Below, piece by piece: positions 24,284-32,340 of a DNA stretch of 32,460 nucleotides. The translations under genes were made by a program, and so were the position numbers. The notes beneath the pieces were generated by a model, which was not told the origin of the DNA, searched no databases, and was given only the letters and a program-made list of their open reading frames with translations. Source of the stretch: DATBLQ01 sp036555325 (GTDB taxonomy: Bacteria; Pseudomonadota; Alphaproteobacteria; Rhizobiales; Aestuariivirgaceae); assembly GCA_036555325.1 (NCBI GenBank), contig DATBLQ010000051.1, positions 1-32,460 on the forward strand. Direction: 5' to 3'. How positions within the stretch are numbered: the stretch's first letter is position 1; each line of letters starts with the position of its first letter.

Positions 24284-25525
24284 ATGCGGTTGCCCGATCA
24301 GCTGCTCAAGGGTGTGCAGGAGGCGATGGAGCTTCGCCCAGCGCCAGGGCAGACCCGTGTGGTTGTGGCGATGTCGGGAGGCGTCGACTCTTCGGTTGTG
24401 GCGGGCTTGCTCAAGTCGGCCGGCTACGAGGTCATAGGGATCACGCTGCAGCTCTACGATCATGGGGAGGCACTGCGCCAGAAGGGAGCCTGCTGCGCCG
24501 GCCAGGATATTCACGATGCGCGCCGGGTGGCAGCGAACCTCAACATTCCGCACTACGTGCTCGACTACGAGTCGCGATTCCGCAGCGCGGTCATCGACAC
24601 GTTCGCCGAAAGCTACATTCGGGGAGAAACGCCGATCCCGTGCGTCAGCTGCAACCATTCGGTCAAGTTCGTCGATCTCTTGCAGATGTCGCGGGAGCTT
24701 GGAGCGGATGCCTTGGCCACCGGCCATTATGTGGCAAGCAGGGCAAGGACTGACGGTTCGGGGCACCGCGATCTGCTTACCCCGGTCGATCTTGCTCGCG
24801 ATCAGAGCTATTTCCTTTACTCAACGACGCAGGCGCAGGTGGATTTCCTGCGGTTTCCTCTTGGAGGCCTGCGAAAGAGCGAAACCCGGGCATTGGCAGA
24901 GCTCTTCGAACTCACCGTCGCAGAGAAGCCCGACAGCCAGGATATTTGCTTTGTGCCCAAGGGGCGATATCAGGATGTGATCGCGCGGCTGCGGCCGGAG
25001 GCAATGGAGCGCGGCGAGATTGTCCATGTCGACGGACGAGTGCTTGGCGAACACGATGGGATCGTGAATTTCACCGTGGGTCAGCGGCGAGGGCTTGGCG
25101 TCCATGACGGGGAGCCTTTGTATGTTGTGCATATCAATCCTGCGACGCGACAGGTTTTCGTCGGCGCGCGGTCGAGCCTCTTGCAGAAGCGGATCGCACT
25201 GAAGACCGTCAACTGGCTGGGCGATGAACCCCTGCGCGGGGCAGGTGGACAAAAGCTCTATGTGAAAATCAGGTCGACGAGGCCACCCGTGGCCGCCAGC
25301 TTGAGCGTGGAATCGGGCGAAACGGCTGTTATACTGGAGGAACCGGAAGAGGCGGTTTCACCGGGCCAGGCGTGCGTGTTCTACGAACGGCCGGGCAGCG
25401 GCGCGAGGGTCCTCGGAGGCGGTACGATTGCACGAGAAGAAGTGTTGTGTGGGAAAACAGGCGGATGGCGACGCAATGCCGCAATTCAGCTTGAAAAGGA
25501 CTGTAGCGTAGCGTTCGAACGATGA
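24284..25525 (+). CDS. mnmA: tRNA-specific 2-thiouridylase MnmA
   Basis: 413 residues from the ATG at 24284, which has AAGGA six bases upstream. MnmA makes 2-thiouridine at tRNA position 34 for Lys, Glu and Gln. The PP-loop is SGGVDSS (31-37). Alphaproteobacterial landmarks are KGACCAGQDIHDARRVA and DALATGHYV. The thiolation cysteines are Cys123 in CVSCNHSVKF and Cys222 in DSQDICFVPKG. The C-terminal beta-barrel, beginning around EHDGIVNFTVGQRRGLGVH, is intact. Close downstream is the methyltransferase gene. Confidence 0.95.
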   Translation: MRLPDQLLKGVQEAMELRPAPGQTRVVVAMSGGVDSSVVAGLLKSAGYEVIGITLQLYDHGEALRQKGACCAGQDIHDARRVAANLNIPHYVLDYESRFRSAVIDTFAESYIRGETPIPCVSCNHSVKFVDLLQMSRELGADALATGHYVASRARTDGSGHRDLLTPVDLARDQSYFLYSTTQAQVDFLRFPLGGLRKSETRALAELFELTVAEKPDSQDICFVPKGRYQDVIARLRPEAMERGEIVHVDGRVLGEHDGIVNFTVGQRRGLGVHDGEPLYVVHINPATRQVFVGARSSLLQKRIALKTVNWLGDEPLRGAGGQKLYVKIRSTRPPVAASLSVESGETAVILEEPEEAVSPGQACVFYERPGSGARVLGGGTIAREEVLCGKTGGWRRNAAIQLEKDCSVAFER

Positions 25526-25550
25526 GACGTCTCGAGTAGAGGATGCGGAA

Positions 25551-26267
25551 GTGGGCGGACAACTAGTCAATATGTCGTCGGAGGCGGTACGCAAGGCGTA
25601 TCGCCGATGGGCTCCAGTTTATGATTTCACCTTCGGCAAGGTGGCCGATTGGGGACGAATGCGCACTGTCGACCATATCAACAAGCGCGAGGGAAGGGTG
25701 CTGGAAGTCGGAATTGGGACCGGCATCTCGCTGCCGCATTACAAGCGCTCGCTCAGTGTCACGGCAATCGATCTCTCGCCCGATATGTTGAAGCGCGCGC
25801 GTGAGCGCGTCGAGCGCGAGAAACTTACCCATGTCGACGACATCATAGAGATGGATGCGAGCGACATGAGTTTTCCCGACAACAGTTTCGATGTCGTGGT
25901 GGCCATGTATGTGCTGACGGTGGTGCCTGATCCGAAGCGCGTGATGCAGGAGCTGCAGCGGGTTTGCAAACCCGGCGGGGAAGTGATCGTCGTCAACCAT
26001 TTCAGCAAGACTGAGGGTCTGCGTGGAGCGGTGGAGAAGGTCATGGCGCCGTTCGCCTCGACACTAGGATGGCGGCCGCATTTCCCAATGGAGACTTTGT
26101 TCGATTGCGACAGGCTGATCGTCAAGGGGGCAACGGATCTCAAGCCGTTTGGCCTGTTCACTCTCCTGCGGTTCGAAAAGGCGCATGAGTGGCAAACCGT
26201 CAGCCACAAAACCATGCGCGAGGCAACGGGACGGCCCGTGCTGGAAACGGCAAAACGCCGGGCCTGA
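25551..26267 (+). CDS. Class I SAM methyltransferase, possibly phospholipid N-methyltransferase
   Basis: 238 residues from a GTG at 25551, which has AGAGGA about seven bases upstream; an ATG at 25572 would give 231 residues. The SAM site is GRVLEVGIGTGISLPHY, followed by ITAIDLSPDML-type and FDVVVAMYVLTVVPDP segments and the usual CKPGGEVIVVNHF. The opening SSEAVRKAYRRWAPVYDFTF and the later LGWRPHFPMETLFD resemble the Rhodobacter-type phosphatidylethanolamine N-methyltransferases (PmtA). That assignment is by pattern only; ubiquinone-type methyltransferases share the core. It begins 25 bases after mnmA and may be co-transcribed. Confidence 0.8.
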   Translation: MGGQLVNMSSEAVRKAYRRWAPVYDFTFGKVADWGRMRTVDHINKREGRVLEVGIGTGISLPHYKRSLSVTAIDLSPDMLKRARERVEREKLTHVDDIIEMDASDMSFPDNSFDVVVAMYVLTVVPDPKRVMQELQRVCKPGGEVIVVNHFSKTEGLRGAVEKVMAPFASTLGWRPHFPMETLFDCDRLIVKGATDLKPFGLFTLLRFEKAHEWQTVSHKTMREATGRPVLETAKRRA

Positions 26268-26291
26268 GCTTCCGGAGCCCTCTAGCTTCCC

Positions 26292-26321
26292 TTGACTTGA
26301 AGCTTGGCCGGCACCTATATC
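26292..26321 (+). promoter_or_regulatory. Candidate tRNA promoter
   Basis: TTGACT (26292-26297) and TATATC (26316-26321) with an 18-base spacer form a sigma-70-type promoter, ending 47 bases before the tRNA. Both boxes match the consensus well. Confidence 0.55.
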
Positions 26322-26368
26322 CCCTCACCGGCCTGCCGGGCTTGACCCTTGCCTGGCCGTTCCCCTGG

Positions 26369-26445
26369 GGCGGAGTAGCTCAGTTGGTTAGAGCAGCGGA
26401 ATCATAATCCGTGTGTCGGGGGTTCGATTCCCTCCTCCGCTACCA
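26369..26445 (+). tRNA. tRNA-Met (CAT), elongator
   Basis: 77 bases including an encoded CCA. Acceptor arms GGCGGAG and CTCCGCT pair over seven positions (the first is G-U). The D arm is GCTC...GAGC. The anticodon loop is ATCATAA, giving anticodon CAT, on a GCGGA/TCCGT stem. The T arm is GGGGG-TTCGATT-CCCTC. The overall sequence is that of alphaproteobacterial elongator tRNA-Met rather than initiator or the CAT-bearing tRNA-Ile2. A serine-recombinase remnant on the other strand ends inside it (stop at 26402), marking it as a likely integration site. Confidence 0.95.
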
Positions 26446-27150
26446 CCGAATACCCATGCGAGGCATTGGGGAAGGGGTCGCCGCCGATCAGCGCGGCGAG
26501 CTTGCCGGCCACTTCCACGGTGAATGCTGTCCCGGTTTGGTCGGGCACCACGGTGACGGTCGCCACCAGCTTGCGCATGGAGATTCTGAGATTCTCGCTG
26601 CCCGATGCGATTGCTTGCGAGAGTGAGCGGGAGAGATCGTCGATATCGCGGGCATAATGGTCGAGAACCCTCGGATGGAGGGTGACGATCTTCGGGGTTT
26701 CCGGCAGATCGGCCAGGGCGGCATTGATCTCGGCCTTCTCGGCCGCGAGCTCGTTGTTCTTCATGGCCACCTCTTGCGGGTCGGCGAGGCTGCCATCGCA
26801 AACGCGATCGAGAAATCGTTTCCAGCCCCGCGCGTTCTCCTGTAGCCGCAGCTCGAGCTTTGCCCGCATGACCTTGGCCTCGGACGCCAGGCGCATGCGC
26901 TCTTCGTTATATACTCTTACGTAGTGGCTTATGGCGCGGGGATCGTTCAGTTGTCCGCGCATGCCATCAATGACCGTCCTTTCGATGTCGGCAAGTCGAT
27001 AGGTGCGGGTGTTGCTGCACGTACCGCTTTCCCTGGCGCGCGAACATCTGACACGGCGGACACCGGCGCGATCGGCGCCGTGAACCGACATGCCGCTGCC
27101 GCAGGCTCCGCAGCGCAAGAGGCCGGACAGAAGATGGCTTCCGGTACGGC
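26402..27150 (-). pseudogene. Large serine recombinase, C-terminal fragment
   Basis: The frame carries the recombinase zinc-ribbon region HLLSGLLRCGACGSGMSVHG, with a second cysteine pair in VRCSRARESGTCSN. This is followed by the long coiled coil (ERMRLASEAKVMRAKLELRL) and a C-terminal domain ending EEGIEPPTHGL, whose last codons are read from the antisense strand of the tRNA. The serine-containing catalytic domain and the recombinase domain (normally about 250-300 residues before the zinc ribbon) are gone. Similarity stops near 27150, where tail-fibre sequence begins on the other strand. The fragment cannot catalyse recombination. Confidence 0.85.
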
Positions 27151-28053
27151 GCTGCTGAGGCGACAAGCGCGTCCGAGATCACTTCGCTCGATCTGCCGGA
27201 CACGACGTCGGTCATGCTTTCCGGCGTTCTTTACCTCTACGATTCGACCGACACGACGACGGCGCATGACGGCGTGACCTGTCTGGTTTCCGATGATGAC
27301 CGGCGATACAAGCCGGTGGCCGGCGCATTCGCCGTTCACGATGCCGTCAATAGCGGGGTCAGCACGGCGCTCACCATCCGCCACAACAATCAGCTCCTTC
27401 GCTCCACCTCGTCGCTGGCCTACAAGAAGGACATGGAGCCGCTCGAATCCCGCTATGCCGATGCGATCCTGAACATCGAACCGATATGGTATCGCTCCCG
27501 CGCCAAGGCGGATAATCCGGAGTGGTCGTGGTACGGCGCAGCGGCGGAACAGGTTGCCAAAATCGATCCACGCTTGGTGAGTTGGGGCTATCTCGATGAG
27601 GATATCGAAAAGGTCCCGATCTATGTCACCCGCCAGGAGCCGGAAACGGAATCGGTTGAAGTAGAAGAGACCGAGATCGCCATCGACGATAATGGCAACG
27701 CCATCGCCCGGAAGATTACAAAAACAATCCAGAAACAAAGGGTCAGTCTGCACCACGTCTTCAATGAAGACAGAACCCCGCATATGGTCGATGGGCCGAA
27801 CAAAACGAAGGTCCATGCTGTCATCGCCAAACCTGTCACGCGGGCCGTTGAGCATCTCGATCGCTACGAACGCCGACCGAAAGATGGTGCTGTCAAGAAA
27901 CCGGATGGCGTCGCCTATGAGCGGCTGACGGTGCTTCTGCTCGATATCGTCAAGCGCGACAGGGTGCGTTTGGCGGCCCTCGAGGCGCGTATCGCCGCTC
28001 TGGAAGGGAAAGACCATTTGGGGCGCGTTACGAGTTCGGACGCGAAATCATAG
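27151..28053 (+). pseudogene. Phage tail fibre with S74 chaperone domain, 5'-truncated
   Basis: The frame runs from the junction near 27150 and has its first ATG at 27214 (279 residues from there). After a short beta-rich shaft part (LSGVLYLYDSTD) comes the S74 intramolecular chaperone: STSSLAYKKDMEPLESRYAD (64-83 from 27214). There Ser66 or Ser67, with Lys71 or Lys72 five residues on, could be the autoproteolytic dyad. It continues with IWYRSRAKADNPEWSWYGAAA and a closing coiled coil (LDIVKRDRVRLAALEARIAALE). Such proteins form trimeric host-binding fibres. Most of the fibre shaft is missing and no ribosome site precedes the ATG, so expression is doubtful. Confidence 0.75.
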
Positions 28054-28742
28054 AGCTCGCGGTCGATTTGCGTCGCTTTCTGGATGAGGCGCAGGGTCGC
28101 TTCGTCGATTATTTCCGTTCGCGGCGTCACGTTGCACGGTGGGAACGGTGTATGGGGAAGGAGATCGAAACGTTCCGCGATGCGGGAGAATGTGAGATCA
28201 GCCGTTTCTGCGGTCCCTACAACGGCGCATTCCTTAAGCGTCTGCATAGCTTTTCTGAACAAAACATTGTCGGCGGTGGTCTCGGGAGCGCCGTAGGGCA
28301 GCGCCAGGCATACAGCTTGAAAGTTCTGCATCATATGCCGAGTCGTTGGTGACCGCACACATTCCGCAATCGTAAGATCGCAGACGAGCTTATGTTCGGG
28401 ATGATCCGCTTGTGCCTTGATGAAGGCGAAGTGTGAGATCGTCCGTTCCACCGGATCGCGAAGTAGCGTTACCTTGATGGTTCGTTTACCGAGATGCCGG
28501 TCAAGCCCGGCATAAAAGTGACCAATGTAAAGGGAATAGTTCCTGTTTGCCCGTTCTGGCGGCAGGGCCAACAGTCCCGCGAAGTCTCCGGCAGGGCAAA
28601 CCGCATCAATGGGAAACCGGTCGGCGAAGAACTTTCGTGCCGATGTGCCAGCGGTTTTGGGGATGTGCCAGAAGTGTAGTGGATGACGCTCCGAAATTCT
28701 GCGCGGCGACCTCCGCAGAAACTGCGGCCACCAGCCAAACAT
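27915..28742 (-). CDS. Prophage-associated sulfotransferase
   Basis: 275 residues. The 5'-phosphosulfate loop is FWHIPKTAGTSARKFFADRF (24-43) and the 3'-phosphate motif is TLLRDPVERTISHFAFIKA, both classic for the sulfotransferase / Gal-3-O-sulfotransferase group. The start has AGGGGGC about seven bases upstream. The catalytic core reaches a natural end near the DRELYDFASELV segment; the last 37 residues are read from the antisense strand of the tail-fibre coiled coil, giving a tail-to-tail overlap of 139 bases. It may sulfate a surface sugar or a fibre, which is speculation. It lies in the prophage remnant. Confidence 0.8.
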   Translation of the reverse strand: MFGWWPQFLRRSPRRISERHPLHFWHIPKTAGTSARKFFADRFPIDAVCPAGDFAGLLALPPERANRNYSLYIGHFYAGLDRHLGKRTIKVTLLRDPVERTISHFAFIKAQADHPEHKLVCDLTIAECVRSPTTRHMMQNFQAVCLALPYGAPETTADNVLFRKAMQTLKECAVVGTAETADLTFSRIAERFDLLPHTPFPPCNVTPRTEIIDEATLRLIQKATQIDRELYDFASELVTRPKWSFPSRAAIRASRAAKRTLSRLTISSRSTVSRS

Positions 28743-28786
28743 GAAAATGCCCCCTAAATAGTCTCAGCAGTAAAAAGAACTCAAAG

Positions 28787-29023
28787 ATGAAATGCCCATT
28801 ACCGAAGTATTGGATGTGCCACATCGCAGTGGCAATGATAATCATGGGTGCAGTGTGGGCGCTTACCGGCAACGGTCTCGCCGGTGCGCTTGCCGGCTCG
28901 TTCTTCTACGTCGGCCGTGAATTCACGCAATGGGAGGAGTTGAAACGGTGGGACTGGCCGGGGCTCCTGGCTCCCGTCGCCGCCGTCTCGATCGCCTATC
29001 TTGTGGCGAGATTGGTTGTGTAG
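28787..29023 (+). CDS. Holin-like small phage membrane protein
   Basis: 78 residues, two membrane helices: about 10-30 (MCHIAVAMIIMGAVWALTGN, continuing into a second hydrophobic part at GLAGALAGSFFYVGRE) and a last helix (GLLAPVAAVSIAYLVARLVV). The middle motif YVGREFTQWEELKRWDWPGL is typical of small membrane proteins beside phage lysis genes. No endolysin gene is next to it. The ribosome site is weak. It ends the recognisable prophage block. Confidence 0.6.
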   Translation: MKCPLPKYWMCHIAVAMIIMGAVWALTGNGLAGALAGSFFYVGREFTQWEELKRWDWPGLLAPVAAVSIAYLVARLVV

Positions 29024-29271
29024 CGCCGCATACGAATCGTCGTCACTCGCAGCGCTGCCACAACGGTCCCTGATCGGACATCACCTCTAAAACAGACTTG
29101 CTCACCACCACGCGCGCTTTCAGCGGCTTAGCTCGCGTCTTGGTCTACTTGTCGCGCAAGAGCCTGATTGACACCGAGCTTGACTTAGATTTCGACAAGT
29201 TCATCAAGTTCAAACTCAGCATCTCTCGGTTAACTCCTTGCGTTCGCGCGTTCGACATGCCGCCTGTCAGA
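29024..29271. other. Intergenic stretch at the distal prophage edge
   Basis: No gene is supported. I looked here for a repeat of the tRNA 3' end that would mark the other attachment site and did not see one. Confidence 0.4.
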
Positions 29272-29424
29272 TCAAAGCCGATCCGTGAGGAGCAGCACGA
29301 CGAGGATGATCAGGATCATGCCGATGACACCGATGCCGCGGTTACCGTAGCCGCGGAAGCGGCCACTGAAGCCCCCAAGCTAGAAGATGACGAGTATGAT
29401 GATGAGTATGAGTCCGAGCGATAT
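29272..29424 (-). pseudogene. Small two-helix membrane protein, broken at start and codon 15
   Basis: Read on the minus strand from 29424, the frame is ATA, then SLGLILIIILVIF, then a TAG at 29382-29380, then LGGFSGRFRGYGNRGIGVIG and a second helix MILIILVVLLLTDRL before a stop at 29272. This is the layout of a family of ~50-residue proteins: helix, Gly/Arg/Tyr-rich loop, helix. A ribosome site (AAGGGGA) sits eight bases before the ATA, where an ATG would be expected, and the TAG falls where a leucine-like codon belongs. Two single-base changes therefore seem to have inactivated it. DUF3309-like similarity is likely but not certain. Confidence 0.6.
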
Positions 29425-29532
29425 GGTCTATCTCCCCTTACAGCACCTAACGAATATAGAGCCTCTTCGCACTCCGACTTTGAAGCCCTCGATTAAAGCA
29501 CTATCGAGGGGCGCCATCGGGGAATTGTAGAA

Positions 29533-29679
29533 CTACTTCTGCTCGATGGAAATGCCGCTCTTGTCGACGTTGATCTCGATACCAGTAGTCTTCTGCCGCT
29601 CCTGATAATACAGATAGCTTAAGACCACTGTGGCAATAGCGAGCGCGCCGATGATGAGGTAGAGACGGTTGCGATTCAT
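29533..29679 (-). CDS. Small single-pass membrane protein, 48 residues
   Basis: 48 residues from the ATG at 29679, with AAGGAA nine bases upstream. One helix (RLYLIIGALAIATVVLSYLYY) is followed by a short extracytoplasmic tail ending VDKSGISIEQK. Small proteins of this form are frequent in Rhizobiales without assigned function. It lies downstream of the ABC binding-protein gene on the same strand, 97 bases away. Confidence 0.6.
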   Translation of the reverse strand: MNRNRLYLIIGALAIATVVLSYLYYQERQKTTGIEINVDKSGISIEQK

Positions 29680-29775
29680 CGTCTGGGATTCCTTTTTTGG
29701 ATTTGCCCTTGTGCGCTGTTTTAGGAAGACGCCCGATCCCCGTTTGGCGGCACACGGATTCGGTGTCAATCAAAA

Positions 29776-31215
29776 CTATTCCTGAATATGTCCGGCCTCC
29801 TTGAGCAGCTTTTCCTGGAAGGCGGCAATATTATCGAGCGTGGTCTTGGCATCCTGTTTGCCGGTGATCGCCAGATCATATTGCTCCTGGCCCTCCACGA
29901 GCAGCTCGAAGAACTCCGGGATATGCCAGGTGTCCTTCTGCCATTCGAGCCCCGGCGCCCAGGTACGGTTCCACGGGCGGTAGGTTATATATTTGGGATC
30001 GTTATAGACCGACTTGATCGCACTTTGGCCGCCTGCGGCTGCAAATTGGTGCTGCACTTCAGGAGAAAGCCACCATTTCACGAAGTCGACTGCTTCCTTG
30101 ATCTGCTTGTCGGTGGTCCAGGTCATAAGCACAAAGGGCTGGCCACCGATGTTCGACCAGCGGGTGATCTTGCCGTCGGCACCGCGCAGACCCGGCATCA
30201 GGGCAAAGGCAACCTTGTCGGCAACTTTTGATGTCTGCGGGTTGATCGTGCTCTCACCGAAACCGATCCACTGCACGATCATGGCTACTTTGCCTTCACG
30301 GAACAGCTCGTCGGTCTTGAAGACGTCCATGCCACCCGTCTTCACCACCGGCGGCATATATTTGATCAGCCGCAGATAGTGATCGAGAGCCTTGACCGCT
30401 TCCGGTGAATTGACGACGCCTTCGGCATGGCCATTGGGCGCCTGGGTTTCGTCCCAGATATTGCCGCCATACTGCCAGATGAATCCGTTGATCTGCATGG
30501 TATTCATGTCGTATGCCTTACCCGCCTGATAGGCGATACCATAGAAATCATCATCGAGCGTCTGGCCGGCGAGCATGTCGCCCTTCTTACGCATGAAAAA
30601 CTCGCCCATCTTCTCCCACGCGTCCCAATCGGCATCGTCCATCTCTTCCGGCGTGCAGGGAAGCTTCTGATTGTACTTCGCCTGAAAGTTCTTCTGCTCT
30701 TCTTCGTGGCAGAGGACGTCGGTGCGATAGTACGTGATAAGAATGTCCGGCATCTGCGGGAAGCCGTAATAGTTCTCGGATTTGTAAGGATAGGTCGCAT
30801 AGGCCTGCAGCGGGGCCGGATGCATATCGGTAAGCGCTGCCTTCAAGCCCGGATCGGCGTCGATCAGATCATTGAGCTTGCGGTAATAGCCGCCTTCGAT
30901 GAAGGCACCGAGCCACTGCGAATCGGACACCGCCATATTGTATTTTTGCTCTCCCGAGGTGAGAGAGGCATTGAGGCGGGTGTAATAGTCCGGCCACGGA
31001 ATGAAATCGATATCGAGCTTTACATCGTTGCCCGACGGCGCCCTGTAGTTCTTGTCGAAGAGGTCCTTCATGATGCGGGTCGGCGGCCAGTCGGGAACGG
31101 CCATTTTCAGGACTATTTCCTCGGCCGATGCCGGAGCAATTGCGGCCCCCACCGACATGAAGCCTGCGACGGCTGCCGCGCTGGCAAAGGCCGTCAGTCT
31201 ATAGTGCCATGACAT
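29776..31215 (-). CDS. Carbohydrate-type ABC substrate-binding protein, orphan
   Basis: 479 residues from the ATG at 31215. The signal peptide has a hydrophobic core (AFASAAAVAGFMSVGAAIAPASA) with a cut near residue 32. The mature protein matches family-1 extracellular solute-binding proteins: YNMAVSDSQWLGAFIEGGYY, an LTDMHPAPLQAYATYPYKSE stretch, FREGKVAMIVQWIGFGE and AVDFVKWWLSPEVQHQFAAA near the end. Sugars, glycerol derivatives or oligosaccharides are typical ligands. No permease or ATPase gene is in this window. It is the second such orphan binding protein here. Confidence 0.87.
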   Translation of the reverse strand: MSWHYRLTAFASAAAVAGFMSVGAAIAPASAEEIVLKMAVPDWPPTRIMKDLFDKNYRAPSGNDVKLDIDFIPWPDYYTRLNASLTSGEQKYNMAVSDSQWLGAFIEGGYYRKLNDLIDADPGLKAALTDMHPAPLQAYATYPYKSENYYGFPQMPDILITYYRTDVLCHEEEQKNFQAKYNQKLPCTPEEMDDADWDAWEKMGEFFMRKKGDMLAGQTLDDDFYGIAYQAGKAYDMNTMQINGFIWQYGGNIWDETQAPNGHAEGVVNSPEAVKALDHYLRLIKYMPPVVKTGGMDVFKTDELFREGKVAMIVQWIGFGESTINPQTSKVADKVAFALMPGLRGADGKITRWSNIGGQPFVLMTWTTDKQIKEAVDFVKWWLSPEVQHQFAAAGGQSAIKSVYNDPKYITYRPWNRTWAPGLEWQKDTWHIPEFFELLVEGQEQYDLAITGKQDAKTTLDNIAAFQEKLLKEAGHIQE

Positions 31216-31452
31216 TCTCTTTTCTCTCAATGTTAGCACCGCTGACTTCGTCGACGAGAACCCCCGACCTAAAGCGTGCACATGCCCTTGGATAGGAACC
31301 TGTTGAACCTTCGGGCCTATTGTACTCGAAAGATGCGGCGGTGAAGTTGACCGATAAACACGCGCAGATGGATAGCATCCTCCGTGTTCATTGCCCCTAA
31401 CTGAAGTGAGGAGCAAAGCGGTGCTGAGCATTTCTAAGCCAATCGCAGTGCC
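31216..31452. other. Intergenic stretch upstream of the binding-protein gene
   Basis: 237 bases between hflC and the binding-protein gene, both on the minus strand. It probably contains the binding-protein promoter, but no clear boxes or repeats were recognised. The open frame running through it has no start with a ribosome site. Confidence 0.4.
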
Positions 31453-32340
31453 TCATTGCTGTTGCGGCAACTCTTCCTTCGTTCTCCTTCCGAGATATTT
31501 GAGAAACTCCCAAGCCGGATCCAGCACGAAAGTCGTCGCAGCGTCACCAAAGCTCTTTGAATAAGCCTGCATGGATCGATAGAAGGAGAAAAACTCGGGA
31601 TCCTTGGAATAAGCCTCGGCAAAGACCTTGTTACGTTCGGCCTCACCCTCGCCGCGGATAATCTCAGATTCACGCCGGGCCGTGGCAACCAGCTCCACAT
31701 ATTCCCTATCTGCCTCAGCCCGCACCTTGATGCTTTGCGATTCGCCGACAGCGCGAAGCAAGGCAGCTTCAGCTAGACGCTCAGCCGACATTCGGTCATA
31801 TGTGTCCTGCAAGACTTCAGGCAGCAATTCGGTTCGCTTGATCCGCACATCGACGATATCGATGCCGAGAGGAATGGCCTCAGCTCTCACCTGGTCACGG
31901 ATTTCGCGCATCATCACGGGTCGATCCTGGGTAAGTGCGGCATCGAAACTGCGCCGGCCGTAGGTTTGGCGGAGGGCTGCATCCAGGCGTGTTTCGATCC
32001 GATCACGCGCTCGGGTCAGCGAAGCGTCGACCGTCTCCCGGAACTTCCGTGGGTCAGTAACCCGAAGCATCAGAGCGGCATCGACTTGATAGCGCCTGCC
32101 GTCAACAGCCTGTACGATTTTGTCAGGGCTTTCGAAAAACAATATCCTGTCTTCAATCTTGATGCGTTCCTCAACAATCGGCAGCTTGAAGTATAGCCCC
32201 GGTTCCTTGATCTGGCGCCTGATTTCCCCAAAACGCACCACCAAGGCCTGTTCGCGCTCATCGACGATGAAAACCGACGAATAGAGCCCAAACAGAACTC
32301 CGCCGAGAATTATTATTATAGTAGACTTGATCGCCCTCAT
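31453..32340 (-). CDS. hflC: HflC-like membrane protease modulator, solitary
   Basis: 295 residues of the SPFH / Band 7 class. A membrane helix at about 5-25 is followed by FIVDEREQALVVRFGEIRR (24-42), PGLYFKLPIVEERIKIEDRI and GIDIVDVRIKRTELLPEVLQ. A coiled-coil stretch (VRAEADREYVELVATARRES) carries the typical HflC RGEGEAERNKVFAEAYSKDP motif. HflC normally works with HflK in a ring around the FtsH protease, and the two genes are usually adjacent. The 120 bases upstream to the window edge show no hflK end in any frame, only stops. GAGGA directly precedes the ATG. Confidence 0.88.
   Translation of the reverse strand: MRAIKSTIIIILGGVLFGLYSSVFIVDEREQALVVRFGEIRRQIKEPGLYFKLPIVEERIKIEDRILFFESPDKIVQAVDGRRYQVDAALMLRVTDPRKFRETVDASLTRARDRIETRLDAALRQTYGRRSFDAALTQDRPVMMREIRDQVRAEAIPLGIDIVDVRIKRTELLPEVLQDTYDRMSAERLAEAALLRAVGESQSIKVRAEADREYVELVATARRESEIIRGEGEAERNKVFAEAYSKDPEFFSFYRSMQAYSKSFGDAATTFVLDPAWEFLKYLGRRTKEELPQQQ

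Noticed and set aside
24107..24766. Minus-strand frame of 219 residues opposite the mnmA start
   Set aside because: Antisense to a strongly supported gene, crossing its promoter; no domain.
26947..28017. 356-residue minus-strand frame across the recombinase/tail-fibre junction
   Set aside because: Antisense to the S74 domain and running past two supported genes; composition has no family signal.
29024..29271. Search for a second attachment site (repeat of the tRNA 3' end)
   Set aside because: No matching stretch was found by eye, so no attachment-site pair is claimed.
29098..29496. 132-residue plus-strand frame with acidic runs (DDEYDDEYESE)
   Set aside because: The acidic run is the antisense of the helix codons of the broken small membrane gene.
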